DNA from: Prevotella sp. UBA7764
GTDB taxonomy: Bacteria > Bacteroidota > Bacteroidia > Bacteroidales > Bacteroidaceae
Direction: 5' to 3'
DNA: 32,318 nt
Assembly: GCA_002481295.1 (NCBI GenBank)
Contig: DLDU01000011.1
Span: 7,397 to 39,714 of the forward strand
Shown here: positions 1 to 8,064 of the stretch, one piece after another
Layout of the letters: each line of letters starts with the position of its first letter
Position numbering within the stretch: the stretch's first letter is position 1
The notes under the pieces: generated by a model
The model's database searches: none
Seen by the model: only the letters and a program-made list of their open reading frames with translations
What the model was told of the DNA's origin: nothing
Position numbers and translations under genes: made by a program

Positions 1-45
1 GTTCAATATGTTACTATGTCTTTATTTACCAATGTTACTATGTCT
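1..45. repeat. Two copies of the dispersed TGTTACTATGTCT repeat
   Basis: The 13-base core TGTTACTATGTCT occurs at 9-21 and again at 33-45. The second copy ends immediately before the stop codon of the hemolysin III gene, which is on the other strand. The same core, with the same upstream TTAATA-like flank, forms a tandem array at 10519-10664. The first copy begins mid-unit at the window edge, so the array may continue outside. Function is unknown. Confidence 0.8.
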
Positions 46-702
46 TCAGAGGTAGCGCATGAGGATGTCCCATACGGCAATGAGGTGGCAGACGCTGCCG
101 GCGAGGACAAAGAAATGGAAGACGGTGTGCATGTAGCGACGACGGCGAAGGGTGTAGAACAGCGCGCCGGTGACATAGCACACACCCTCGGCGATGATCC
201 AGATGACCGTCGCCGCACTCACAGAATCGATCAAGGGCTTGAAAGCGATGAGCACACTCATGCCCATACCAATGTATACCAGCGTCTCCAGATTGCTGTG
301 GGCCTTGAGCTTATGGAAGCTCGTGATCGTGCCCACGATGGCGCAGAGCCATACAAAGCAGAACAGCGTCCAGCCCCAATAGCCCTCATGGCGCAAGGCG
401 ATGAGCGTGATGGGAGAATAGGAACCGGCGATATGCCAGTAGATGGCCGCATGATCCCACTTGCGCAACCGCTCCTTCCACGGTGACCAGGCCGAGAGGG
501 CATGATAGACGGTAGAAGCAATATACGAACCGAGCATGCCCACAAGGTAGAGGATGACGCCTGCTGTGGCCCAGCCATTGCCACGCGAGAAGCAGAGATA
601 AAGGAAGATAGCACCAAAGGCCACGCCCAAGAAGATGCCGCCAGCATGGCTCCAGGAGTTCCACAACTCTTCTTTATGATTATAGAATATCTTTATTTTC
701 AT
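46..702 (-). CDS. Hemolysin III / PAQR family membrane protein
   Basis: This 218-residue protein is almost entirely hydrophobic, with about seven predicted membrane segments. It carries the family signatures in order: NSWSHAGG (residues 15-22), STVYHALS (63-70), WDHAAIYWHIAGSYSP (82-97) and the last-helix HTVFH (192-196) followed by a further His near 206. The conserved Ser, Asp and His residues match the presumed metal site of the PAQR/YqfA/TrhA superfamily. Members sit in the cytoplasmic membrane; bacterial ones have been linked to membrane-energy or lipid homeostasis, and the name hemolysin comes from an old heterologous assay rather than a proven toxin role. The length is normal for the family. 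It is transcribed alone from a promoter at 738-745 and its stop codon abuts a dispersed repeat. Confidence 0.9.
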   Translation of the reverse strand: MKIKIFYNHKEELWNSWSHAGGIFLGVAFGAIFLYLCFSRGNGWATAGVILYLVGMLGSYIASTVYHALSAWSPWKERLRKWDHAAIYWHIAGSYSPITLIALRHEGYWGWTLFCFVWLCAIVGTITSFHKLKAHSNLETLVYIGMGMSVLIAFKPLIDSVSAATVIWIIAEGVCYVTGALFYTLRRRRYMHTVFHFFVLAGSVCHLIAVWDILMRYL

Positions 703-737
703 GATATGCTGTTGCTTACTGATAAATGATTTCTGTG

Positions 738-745
738 TAAAGATA
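738..745 (-). promoter_or_regulatory. Predicted -7 box of the hemolysin III gene
   Basis: On the minus strand this reads TATCTTTA, one base off the TAnnTTTG consensus, with a TTTG at about 765-768 and 19 bases between them. The start codon is at 702, giving a leader of about 30 bases. Confidence 0.55.
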
Positions 746-798
746 GCGTAATCTTAGTGAAAGACAAAATAAAACTTGCTTTTTTATCCTTTTTTTCT

Positions 799-806
799 TA
801 CTTTTG
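799..806 (+). promoter_or_regulatory. Predicted -7 box of menC-menE
   Basis: TACTTTTG is an exact TAnnTTTG match. It lies 28 bases before the ATG at 834 and overlaps the alternative TTG start at 804. That overlap is the main reason to reject the longer reading frame. Confidence 0.7.
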
Positions 807-833
807 CCTTCACGCAACAAAAGTAGCTTTATC

Positions 834-1865
834 ATGAAATACGAGATCACCGACAGGGTGCTGCACTTCAAACAACCGGCGGGAACCAGCCGCGGCGTGT
901 ACACCACCCACCATTCTTACTATATCACCCTTGAGCGCGACGGCATCCGCGGCACGGGAGAGTGCTCGACACTGCCCGACCTGAGCTGCGACGCCATGAG
1001 CGACGAACGCTATCAGACGCTCCTCCGCGACACGTGCAATCTGGTCAACCGATTGGGCGGCATACCCTATGAGATGCTGCGCCCCTACCCTTCTATTCTC
1101 TTCGGACTGGAGACGGCCTTTGCTCAACTCGACGCTAAGGGCTCCACGGCACTCTTCGACACGCCGTTCAGCCGGGGCGAAGAGGGAATCACCATCAACG
1201 GACTCGTGTGGATGGGAACCTTCGACGAGATGTACACACGGCTGGAGGCTAAGCTCAAGGCTGGCTACCACTGTGTGAAGTTGAAGATTGGTGCCATCGA
1301 CTTCGAGCGTGAGTTGGACTTAGTGAAACATATCCGTGAGTGTTTCAGCAAGGAACAAGTGGAGCTGAGGGTGGATGCCAACGGTGGCTTCACGCCCGAC
1401 AATGCCATGCAGCGCTTGGAAGCACTGGCCCGTTACGACATCCACTCCATCGAACAGCCCATCAAGCCGCATCAGTGGAAAGAGATGGCGGAACTCTGCG
1501 AGCACTCGCCCCTGCCCATCGCACTCGACGAGGAGCTCATCGGCATCAACATGCCGTCGATGAAAGCCATGCTGCTCGACAAGATCCGGCCGGCCTATCT
1601 CGTGCTGAAGCCCAGCCTGCATGGCGGCATGCACGGATGCCGCGAATGGATCAGAATGGCCCAAGACCGTAGCATCGGCTCATGGATCACCTCGGCACTG
1701 GAAAGCAATGTCGGACTCAACGCCGTGGCCCAGTTCTGTGCCGACGTGTACGGACCACACATCACCCTGGCGCAGGGGTTGGGAACAGGTCTGCTCTACA
1801 CCGACAACATCGCCATGCCTCTGGAGATTAAAGACGACAAGCTATGGTACTCGAAGAATTCCTGA
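834..1865 (+). CDS. menC: o-Succinylbenzoate synthase (MenC), enolase superfamily
   Basis: MenC dehydrates SHCHC to o-succinylbenzoate in cytoplasmic menaquinone synthesis. The 343-residue protein has the muconate-cycloisomerase fold of the enolase superfamily: the catalytic KxK pair in CVKLKIG (K149, K151), metal ligands D181 (RVDANGG), E207 (SIEQP) and D232 (ALDEE), and the second catalytic lysine K259 in LVLKPSLHGG. A longer frame from TTG 804 exists, but it overlaps the promoter, so ATG 834 is chosen. The next gene starts 22 bases before this stop and encodes MenE, the following pathway enzyme, which argues against the dipeptide epimerases and other superfamily members with similar motifs. 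The remaining men genes are not in the window. Confidence 0.9.
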   Translation: MKYEITDRVLHFKQPAGTSRGVYTTHHSYYITLERDGIRGTGECSTLPDLSCDAMSDERYQTLLRDTCNLVNRLGGIPYEMLRPYPSILFGLETAFAQLDAKGSTALFDTPFSRGEEGITINGLVWMGTFDEMYTRLEAKLKAGYHCVKLKIGAIDFERELDLVKHIRECFSKEQVELRVDANGGFTPDNAMQRLEALARYDIHSIEQPIKPHQWKEMAELCEHSPLPIALDEELIGINMPSMKAMLLDKIRPAYLVLKPSLHGGMHGCREWIRMAQDRSIGSWITSALESNVGLNAVAQFCADVYGPHITLAQGLGTGLLYTDNIAMPLEIKDDKLWYSKNS

Positions 1866-2866
1866 GTGAGTGGCGCAACAGTAGCGATCGCGTGCTCGTC
1901 CACACCAGTGGCAGTACGGGCGCACCCAAACCGATGTGGCCCGAGAAGGAGAAGATGCGCAACTCGGCCCGCATCACCTGCGACTTTCTGGGACTGCAAC
2001 CCGGAGACACGGCCCTGCTCTGCATGAACCTGAAGTATATCGGTGCTAAGATGGTCGTGGTCCGGTCCATCGAGCGTCGGCTGCGCCTGCTCAGCGTAGA
2101 GCCGAGTGGGCATCCCATAGCGGCCTTATTACAAGGGCAAAGTGTCACAGAGACCGACTTCCACGACCCTGCTGCCCTGCCCCACCCTTGTCCACAAGGG
2201 CAGAAAATCCCGGCTCCAACCTTTGCCGCCATGGTTCCCCTGCAAGTCTACAACACCCTGCAAGTGCCCGAAGAAGCGGCTCTGCTACGTCAGATCCGTC
2301 ATCTGATCATTGGCGGCGGTGCTATCGACGACCAGCTTGCGGCAGCCTTGCGTGACTTCCCCCATGCGGTGTGGAGCACCTACGGCATGACGGAGACGCT
2401 CTCGCATATCGCCTTGCGACGCCTCAACGGCTCAGAGGCCAGCGAGTGGTACCAGCCTTTCCCAAGTGTCAAAGTAAGTTTGGATAAAGATGATTGTCTG
2501 ATGATCAATGCACCCTTGGTGCATGAGGGAACACTAAAGACCAACGACCGTGCAGAGATCGTCCCCGGCAAGGGCTTCCGAATCCTCGGACGTAAGGACA
2601 ACGTGATTGTCTCAGGGGGTATCAAGATACAGATTGAGGAGGTGGAACATGCATTGAAGCCTTATCTCTCCGCTCCGTTCATCATCACACGGCGCAAGGA
2701 CGTGAAGTTCGGCGAGGCCGAGATCCTACTCACCGAAGCCACCGACACCGATGCCGTCACCGCCATCTGCCGCCGTGTCCTGCCCAAATACTGGATTCCA
2801 CGGGAAGTACGACACATCGATCACATCCCCATGACGGAGACGGGAAAGCCAAAAAGAAAAGTATAA
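1844..2866 (+). CDS. menE: o-Succinylbenzoate-CoA ligase (MenE), short form
   Basis: This is an adenylate-forming enzyme of the ANL superfamily that would activate o-succinylbenzoate to its CoA thioester. Visible motifs are the phosphate-binding loop TSGSTGAPK (residues 21-29), YGMTET (180-185), the ribose-binding Asp in TNDRAEI (D234), the hinge GRKDN (249-253) and the C-terminal catalytic lysine in TETGKPKR (K335). At 340 residues it lacks roughly the first 100 residues of typical 450-500 residue MenE proteins; the frame starts only about 20 residues before the P-loop. Short MenE forms are, to my knowledge, usual in Bacteroidales, so this is probably not a truncation. The coding region overlaps menC by 22 bases, suggesting translational coupling. 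Assignment as MenE rather than another acyl-CoA ligase rests largely on this neighbour. Confidence 0.88.
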   Translation: MVLEEFLSEWRNSSDRVLVHTSGSTGAPKPMWPEKEKMRNSARITCDFLGLQPGDTALLCMNLKYIGAKMVVVRSIERRLRLLSVEPSGHPIAALLQGQSVTETDFHDPAALPHPCPQGQKIPAPTFAAMVPLQVYNTLQVPEEAALLRQIRHLIIGGGAIDDQLAAALRDFPHAVWSTYGMTETLSHIALRRLNGSEASEWYQPFPSVKVSLDKDDCLMINAPLVHEGTLKTNDRAEIVPGKGFRILGRKDNVIVSGGIKIQIEEVEHALKPYLSAPFIITRRKDVKFGEAEILLTEATDTDAVTAICRRVLPKYWIPREVRHIDHIPMTETGKPKRKV

Positions 2867-2938
2867 AAGGAAAAAAGGAAAAGAGGAATAAAGTAAAAGA
2901 GGAAGATAAAAGGGTAAAAAGGGGAAAAAGAAAAAAGG
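2867..2938. repeat. Polypurine tract after menE
   Basis: Directly after the menE stop, 72 bases contain only four pyrimidines on the plus strand. It is built of degenerate AAAAGG and AAGAGGAA units. It could form H-DNA or simply be slippage-prone low-complexity sequence. No gene is present in it. Confidence 0.8.
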
Positions 2939-2970
2939 TAATAAATGTTGCTTCTGCCACAAACAAAAAA

Positions 2971-3007
2971 ATCCCAAGCATGGGACTCGCGTCTCAAAGC
3001 TTGGGAT
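2971..3007 (-). terminator. Rho-independent terminator of the DUF349 gene
   Basis: ATCCCAAGC (2971-2979) pairs perfectly with GCTTGGGAT (2999-3007). The loop contains a further TGGGAC/GTCTCA pairing. Read on the minus strand the hairpin is followed by TTTTTTGTTT, so it ends the transcript of the minus-strand gene at 3028. It may also stop menE read-through, although the plus-strand side has only a poor T run. Confidence 0.85.
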
Positions 3008-3027
3008 CTTCTATAATGATTGGCAGG

Positions 3028-5016
3028 TTAATTATTATCTTGACTGTCGATAGCCTTGATTTTCTGGCGCACGAGCTCAGCGTCATCTTTGAGTCGCTGC
3101 ACTTTACGGTTCATCTCGTCAACAAGGCTGTTGCCTTTCTTACTTGAGATATTCAAGAAGCCAAGGTTGTTTTCATAGGTGGCAATCTCTTGCTTGAGTT
3201 GCTCATAGCGGCGGGCCAGACGGCCACGCTCGTTGTCCACGGCATCCTCGCCACGCTTGGCCACGTTGCGGAGGTTCTGTTTGAAGTTATCAAGACGACG
3301 GCGGGCCACGGAAACATGCAGGTCGCTATAGATCTTGTCCAGCACATCGTGGTACTCCTTGAAGATCTTATCTTTCTCCTTGAAAGGCACATGGCCGACA
3401 GCATTATATGCGTCGACAAGTTCCTGAACCTTGTCCTGTGCGTCTTCTACGCCCTTCTCTGCAAGTTCCTTGAGCTGAGCGATGATATCACGTTTCTTTT
3501 GCAGGTTGGCTTTCTCCTCAGTACGGGTGCCGGCATGAGCGGCGTTGCGTGCATCGAAGAAATGATTGCAAGCCGTGAGGAACTCGTTCCACAGCTGGTC
3601 ACCGAGCTTCTTTGGCACGGCACCGATGGTCTTCCATTCCTTTTGCAAAGCAACAAACTTATCACCCGTAGCCTTCCAGTCTGTGGAGTCGGTCATTTCC
3701 TGAGCCTTCTTGATGAGCTCGCGCTTCTTCTCTGCGTTGGCAGCAAACTGCTGCTTCAGCTGTTTGAAGAACTCACTCTTGCGGCTGAAGAAGTCGTCAC
3801 AGGCGGCACGGAAGCGCTCAAAGATCTTCACATTCATCTTCTGTGGCGCAAAGCCGATGGTCTTCCACTCCTGTTGCAAGGCGATGATAGCCTTGGAGTG
3901 TTTCTCCCAATCACCAATACCTTTATTTTCTTCTTTGGCTAAGGCTTCCACCTTCTCACAGAGCTCCGTCTTCTTGGCGAGGTTCTCTTCTTCTTTGGCA
4001 CGAAGCTCTTCAAAGTGCTGCTGGTGTTTCTTGTTGATGACCGTGCTGGCAGCCTTGAAGCGCGCCCAAATCTGTTCACGCAGATCTTTGGCGACAGGTC
4101 CTATCTCGCGATACTGTGCGTGCAACTCCTGCAACTGATGGAAGGCACTGACCACGTCGGGCTCCTTGTCCAAAGCCTCTGCTTCCTCACAGAGCTTCGT
4201 CTTGGCTTCGAGGTTCTTCTTGAAGTCATACTCACGTGCTTCGCGGTTGAGATTGAGCAAGTCATAGAACTGCTCTACATAGAGTTGGTAGTTGCGCCAC
4301 ACCTCATTGGCTTTCTCCGGCGGCACAGACTTGATCTCCTTGAACTCCTTTTGCAGTTCCTTGAACTCATTATAGTTTTTGTTGGCTTCCTCGGGAGAGG
4401 TAGCCATTGCCTTTATCTTCTCTATGATATCGAGCTTACGTTGCAGATTGGCCTGTTTTTCAGCCTCCTGCTCTTGGAAAGCCTTGGCGCGCTTCTCCTT
4501 GATGATCTGCATCTCTGCCTTGAAAGTCTCCTCGTCATCATCGGGAAGGACCTGATATTTCTCAGGATCGCCGCCGGCTTCAAGATAGTCTTTCTGCCGT
4601 TTCTCGCGCTCGGCAATGTGGAATCTATAGAAGGAAGACTTCAAGTGCTCCACTTCATCCTTATCGGGCTTGTCCTCGTTGCGGGCAATCTCCTTGATTC
4701 TTTCGAGCACCTCCTGCTTAGAGGCATAGACCTTGTGAGCAGGCTGTTCAGCGGAACTGTCACCATTCTGATCCGTTGCCGAGGCTTCAGCCTTCTGTGG
4801 TTTGTCTTCCTGGCTTTGGCTATCAGCCGACTGTTCCTGGTTTGTAGACGCTTCCTGCTGCACTGTCTCAGACGATTCTGCGGCAGGCTTCTCAGTGGCA
4901 GCCTCTGTGTTTTCTACATTCTCGTCCTGTGCCTGCACAGCATTCTGTTCGCCTTCCGTGGCTCCTTGGGCCAGGCTCTTATCCTGCTCCAAGGCGTTTT
5001 CTTGAGAGTCCATCAT
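3028..5016 (-). CDS. DUF349 domain-containing coiled-coil protein
   Basis: This 662-residue, highly charged protein has a low-complexity N-terminus (residues 1 to about 95) rich in Glu, Gln, Ser and Ala. Helical repeats of roughly 70 residues follow. Their recurring signature is L-Q-x-E-W/F-K-x-I-G/K, seen as LQKEFKEIKSVPPEK, LQQEWKTIGFAPQK and LQKEWKTIGAVPKK, each followed by a W/F-x-x-F/Y segment. This is the DUF349 repeat. Proteins with this domain are cytoplasmic, and their biochemical function is not established to my knowledge. There is no signal peptide or membrane segment. Two adjacent ATG codons (5016 and 5013) are equally good starts. It has its own promoter (5122-5129) and terminator, so it is monocistronic. 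The large opposite-strand frame over it is a composition shadow. Confidence 0.88.
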   Translation of the reverse strand: MMDSQENALEQDKSLAQGATEGEQNAVQAQDENVENTEAATEKPAAESSETVQQEASTNQEQSADSQSQEDKPQKAEASATDQNGDSSAEQPAHKVYASKQEVLERIKEIARNEDKPDKDEVEHLKSSFYRFHIAEREKRQKDYLEAGGDPEKYQVLPDDDEETFKAEMQIIKEKRAKAFQEQEAEKQANLQRKLDIIEKIKAMATSPEEANKNYNEFKELQKEFKEIKSVPPEKANEVWRNYQLYVEQFYDLLNLNREAREYDFKKNLEAKTKLCEEAEALDKEPDVVSAFHQLQELHAQYREIGPVAKDLREQIWARFKAASTVINKKHQQHFEELRAKEEENLAKKTELCEKVEALAKEENKGIGDWEKHSKAIIALQQEWKTIGFAPQKMNVKIFERFRAACDDFFSRKSEFFKQLKQQFAANAEKKRELIKKAQEMTDSTDWKATGDKFVALQKEWKTIGAVPKKLGDQLWNEFLTACNHFFDARNAAHAGTRTEEKANLQKKRDIIAQLKELAEKGVEDAQDKVQELVDAYNAVGHVPFKEKDKIFKEYHDVLDKIYSDLHVSVARRRLDNFKQNLRNVAKRGEDAVDNERGRLARRYEQLKQEIATYENNLGFLNISSKKGNSLVDEMNRKVQRLKDDAELVRQKIKAIDSQDNN

Positions 5017-5121
5017 TACACCGTTTTAAGTTTATGATTCGGTTTATCACTTGCCTCTCCCCCGCCTCTATAAATAGACAACAAGGGGAGCAGACAACAC
5101 ATGCTATTTGATATTATTATG

Positions 5122-5129
5122 CAAACTTA
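5122..5129 (-). promoter_or_regulatory. Predicted -7 box of the DUF349 gene
   Basis: The minus strand reads TAAGTTTG, an exact TAnnTTTG match, with a TTG about 19 bases upstream (5149-5151). The leader to ATG 5016 is about 100 bases. The box lies inside one arm of a perfect 10-bp inverted repeat (5121-5130 and 5181-5190). Confidence 0.65.
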
Positions 5130-5204
5130 AACAAAAAAACTGTAATTCCAACAAAAACCACCGTTTTTTTACGAAAAAACTTAAGTTTGCCGCCGTTTAG
5201 CGTA

Positions 5205-6131
5205 TTAAAGGAGCCGTTTCCGTTTCAAATACCAAAGGCTGATCGCTGTCGCAACTATGGATATGGCGATGGTGATGACAAAGCCATAGCGCGATGTCTC
5301 CAAACCGTTGACGACGTTCATACCATACAAACTGGCGATGAGCGTAGGGAACATCAGCACGATGTTAATAGACGACAAAGTACGCATCGTGGTATTCATG
5401 TTGTTGTTGATGACGCTCTGATAGGTGTCCATCGTCGACTCCAGAATATTGGAATAGATGTTGGTGGTCTCACGCGCCTGGGTCATCTCGATGCTGACAT
5501 CTTCGATAAGGTCGGCATCCAACTCATCGACTTGCAGTTTGAACTTCAGTTTCTGCAGCAGGTTTTCATTGCCACGGATGGAAGTAATGAAGAAGGTCAA
5601 CGAGTCTTGCAGCCTTGACAGTCCGATCAGGCTCTCGTTGTTGATCTCGCTGTCGAGGTTGTGCTTAGCCTTTTCAATAAGGGTGTTGATCTGCTTCAAC
5701 CGTTTCAGATACCACACGGCACTGGAGAGGAAGAGACGGAAGATCATGTCGACATAGTCGGTGAAGCCTTCGCCGCGTTTCTGCTGATAGCTGACGAAGT
5801 CGATCATCATGTTCGTCTCGTAGAAGCAAACGGTGATGGTCACATCGCGCTTATGGATGATGCCAAGCGGCACTGTAGTATAAGGAGTACGGCTTTTCAC
5901 CTCCTTGACGTAAGGAATACGCAAAATGATGAGCATCCAACCATCGTCGTACTCATAGCGGGCACGCTCATCCGTATCACTGATGTCGCTAAGGAAATAG
6001 TCGGGAATATTAAATTTGTCCACCAGTTCGCGCTGGTCATCGTCGGTGGGGCACGTTACTTGAATCCAGCAGTTGGGCTGCCACTCCTGGAGGGCGCTCA
6101 GCTTTTTCTCAATGTTCCAATATGTTCTCAT
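5205..6131 (-). CDS. corA: CorA family magnesium transporter
   Basis: CorA is a homopentameric inner-membrane channel that imports Mg2+ (also Co2+ or Ni2+). The protein is 308 residues from ATG 6131; a TTG codon at 6140 would add three residues and is less likely. The N-terminal two thirds is a soluble alpha/beta and long-helix domain. The C-terminus has two membrane helices, with the diagnostic GMN motif (ASLYGMNV, residues 270-272) at the end of the first and a basic KRKRLL tail after the second. The loop after GMN reads VNGLE, similar to the MPEL loop of other CorA proteins. Length and topology are normal. It is transcribed alone from a promoter at 6255-6262, with a leader of about 115 bases. 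Confidence 0.93.
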   Translation of the reverse strand: MRTYWNIEKKLSALQEWQPNCWIQVTCPTDDDQRELVDKFNIPDYFLSDISDTDERARYEYDDGWMLIILRIPYVKEVKSRTPYTTVPLGIIHKRDVTITVCFYETNMMIDFVSYQQKRGEGFTDYVDMIFRLFLSSAVWYLKRLKQINTLIEKAKHNLDSEINNESLIGLSRLQDSLTFFITSIRGNENLLQKLKFKLQVDELDADLIEDVSIEMTQARETTNIYSNILESTMDTYQSVINNNMNTTMRTLSSINIVLMFPTLIASLYGMNVVNGLETSRYGFVITIAISIVATAISLWYLKRKRLL

Positions 6132-6254
6132 TGTAGCCAATCTCCATGATAAGAAGTGTGGGGACTGACTCTCCGAGTCGAATCCTCACGTTAACACTTG
6201 AAGTTTTCCGCGTGATAATCGTCCATAAATTGATGAATATTGATTAACTGACTG

Positions 6255-6262
6255 CAAAATTA
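6255..6262 (-). promoter_or_regulatory. Predicted -7 box of corA
   Basis: The minus strand reads TAATTTTG, an exact TAnnTTTG match, with TTG at 6283-6285 and a 20-base spacer. The predicted leader is about 115 bases. I saw no recognisable Mg2+ riboswitch in it. Confidence 0.7.
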
Positions 6263-6351
6263 GAAAAAATAAGTGAGTGAGCCAACGATTTAATATTCTT
6301 TTTGATGACAAAGATGCCAAAAGCAAGACAAGAAGACATGCTTCTTTTTAT

Positions 6352-6570
6352 TTAGACATAAAGACATAAAAAACATATTCCTCTTTGTTTAGACAGAAAG
6401 ACATATTTCTTTTGACATAAAAACAAAAAAAGACATAAAGACAAGAAGAAAATATGTTCTTTATGTCTTTATGTCTTAAAAAAGGACTTGTCCTTTAGAA
6501 TATGTCTTTTATGTCTTTATGTCTTATAAAGAAAACATGTCCTTTATGTTTTAAAAAGAACTTGTCTTTA
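6352..6570. repeat. AGACATAA-rich inverted repeat field
   Basis: The gene-free stretch between pepD and corA (6132-6574) is dominated by this element. The left half (6352-6445) repeats AGACATAAAGACATAAA-like units. The right half (6460-6530) repeats the complement, TTTATGTCTTTATGTCTT. The two halves form a large imperfect inverted repeat centred near 6450. Further right, AAAG-AC(A/T)TGTC-TTT hairpin units recur at about 6481-6496, 6528-6546 and 6555-6570. The rest of the gap holds the corA promoter and leader. Confidence 0.75.
6478..6496 (-). terminator. Probable terminator of pepD
   Basis: On the minus strand the stem AAAGGA / TCCTTT with loop CAAG is followed by more T residues (six in a row counting the stem end). 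It lies about 80 bases after the pepD stop. It is embedded in the repeat field, so it may be a repeat unit used as a terminator. Confidence 0.55.
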
Positions 6571-6574
6571 TCGT

Positions 6575-8029
6575 CTACTTCTCTGGAACTTGCTCGAGTA
6601 CTGCTGTCAGCAGTTTCCAGAAAGGCTCTGCTGTAGCGATCTCGAAACGCTCGTTGACGGTGTGGGGGCTGCGGAGCGTAGGACCGAGAGAGACTACCTC
6701 CATGTTGGGGTACTTCTCCAGGATCACCGAGCACTCCAGTCCGGCATGATCCACGACGACCGTAGCGTCCTTGCTGTTCTGCTCTTTGTAGACTTTGCAA
6801 AGCAACTTCAGCAGAGAGCTGTCGGGATTAGGGTCCCAACCACCATAAGAACCAGAGAACTCTACCTTCATGCCAGCCATAGAGAACACGCTCTCCAACT
6901 GTGTAGCGACATACATCTTCATATCCTCACGGCTGGAGCGAGCCAGGATCTTGATGGCAGCCTTCCCCTCACCAATAGAGATGATGGCGAGGTTTGAAGA
7001 AGTCTCCACTACGTCGGGCTTGACAGGAATGAAGCGCACCACGCCGTTGTGGCAACCATAGATGGCGTCCACAAGGTTGTCCTGGATCTCTTCCGGCACC
7101 AGTGTAGCAGGCTTGTCAACGTCTTCGCAGAAGAACTGCACGTTGCTCTCGATGGTTTTGAACTCATCCTCAATGGCCAGTCGCTGTTTTTCTACCATCT
7201 GCTTCAGTGTCTCCACATTGGCTTTTGGCAAAGCAAGCACCACCTCGGCATGAGAAGGAATGGCATTGCGCATGTTGCCGCCTTCCCAACTGACCAGACG
7301 GGCACCCAGCTCGGCAATAGCCTCACGCACGAGACGCACCATCTCCTTATTGGCATTGGCGCGACCAGCATTGATTTCCAGACCAGAGTGTCCACCACGC
7401 AATCCCTTCAAGGTCACCTTGACGGCAGCTTCCTGGTCGTTTTCCACTTCCTGATATTGCATTGTTGCGGTGATATCGATACCGCCTGCGCTACCGATAC
7501 AGAAGTTGCCCCATGTCTCTGAGTCAAGGTTGAGATAGTAGTCAGCATTGAGTTCTCCCTTGGGCAACTCATTAGCTCCGTACATACCCGTCTCCTCGTC
7601 ACGTGTAATCAAAGCCTCCAAAGGTCCGTGCTTGAGATCGTTGCTCTCGAACACGCCCATGATGGCAGCCACACCGATACCGTCGTCAGAGCCAAGCGTA
7701 GTGCCTTTGGCGTGTACCCATCCGTCCTCGACATAGGTCTCAATCGGATCTGTCTCGAAGTTATGCTTGCTGTCAGGAGTCTTCTGTGGCACCATATCCA
7801 TGTGAGCCTGCAACAGTGTAGTCTTACGGTTCTCATAGCCTGGGGTAGCCGGTTTGCGCATGACGATATTTCCACCAGCGTCCTTGAAGGCCTCTACGCC
7901 GATTTTTGCTGCAAAGTCGAGAAGAAACTGCTGTACTTTCTCCAAGTGACCCGACGGACGTGGCACCTGTGTCAGTGCGTCAAAGTTGCGCCAGATGGCT
8001 GCTGGCTGCAGATTGCTGATTTCACTCAT
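6575..8029 (-). CDS. pepD: Aminoacyl-histidine dipeptidase (PepD, M20 family)
   Basis: This 484-residue cytosolic zinc peptidase hydrolyses Xaa-His and other dipeptides. M20 motifs are in the expected order: LLQAHMDMVPQ with ligands H76 and D78, TTLGSDDGIG with the bridging Asp near 115, and ITRDEETGM with the catalytic and ligand Glu pair near 145-146. A later HAGLECSVI segment and a C-terminal SPHTVNERFEI supply the remaining His and Glu ligands. Length equals that of classical PepD (about 485). It starts 35 bases after the stop of the upstream flippase-like gene, on the same strand, and no separate promoter match was noted in that gap. Co-transcription is therefore likely, although the two products have no obvious functional link. 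Confidence 0.93.
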   Translation of the reverse strand: MSEISNLQPAAIWRNFDALTQVPRPSGHLEKVQQFLLDFAAKIGVEAFKDAGGNIVMRKPATPGYENRKTTLLQAHMDMVPQKTPDSKHNFETDPIETYVEDGWVHAKGTTLGSDDGIGVAAIMGVFESNDLKHGPLEALITRDEETGMYGANELPKGELNADYYLNLDSETWGNFCIGSAGGIDITATMQYQEVENDQEAAVKVTLKGLRGGHSGLEINAGRANANKEMVRLVREAIAELGARLVSWEGGNMRNAIPSHAEVVLALPKANVETLKQMVEKQRLAIEDEFKTIESNVQFFCEDVDKPATLVPEEIQDNLVDAIYGCHNGVVRFIPVKPDVVETSSNLAIISIGEGKAAIKILARSSREDMKMYVATQLESVFSMAGMKVEFSGSYGGWDPNPDSSLLKLLCKVYKEQNSKDATVVVDHAGLECSVILEKYPNMEVVSLGPTLRSPHTVNERFEIATAEPFWKLLTAVLEQVPEK

Positions 8030-8064
8030 AATATTACGTTTAATGGTTACAATAAATATTTTAT

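Noticed and set aside
1844..2866. MenE as a truncated pseudogene
   Set aside because: All catalytic motifs from the P-loop to the C-terminal lysine are intact and the start is coupled to menC, so a naturally short MenE is more likely.
2726..2981. Phe/Leu-rich minus-strand frames over the polypurine tract
   Set aside because: They are the complement of low-complexity A/G sequence and have no gene features.
4015..5037. 340-codon plus-strand frame opposite the DUF349 gene
   Set aside because: It reads as Leu/Val/Phe-rich sequence made from the complement of Lys/Glu codons, and the minus-strand gene has domain repeats, promoter and terminator.
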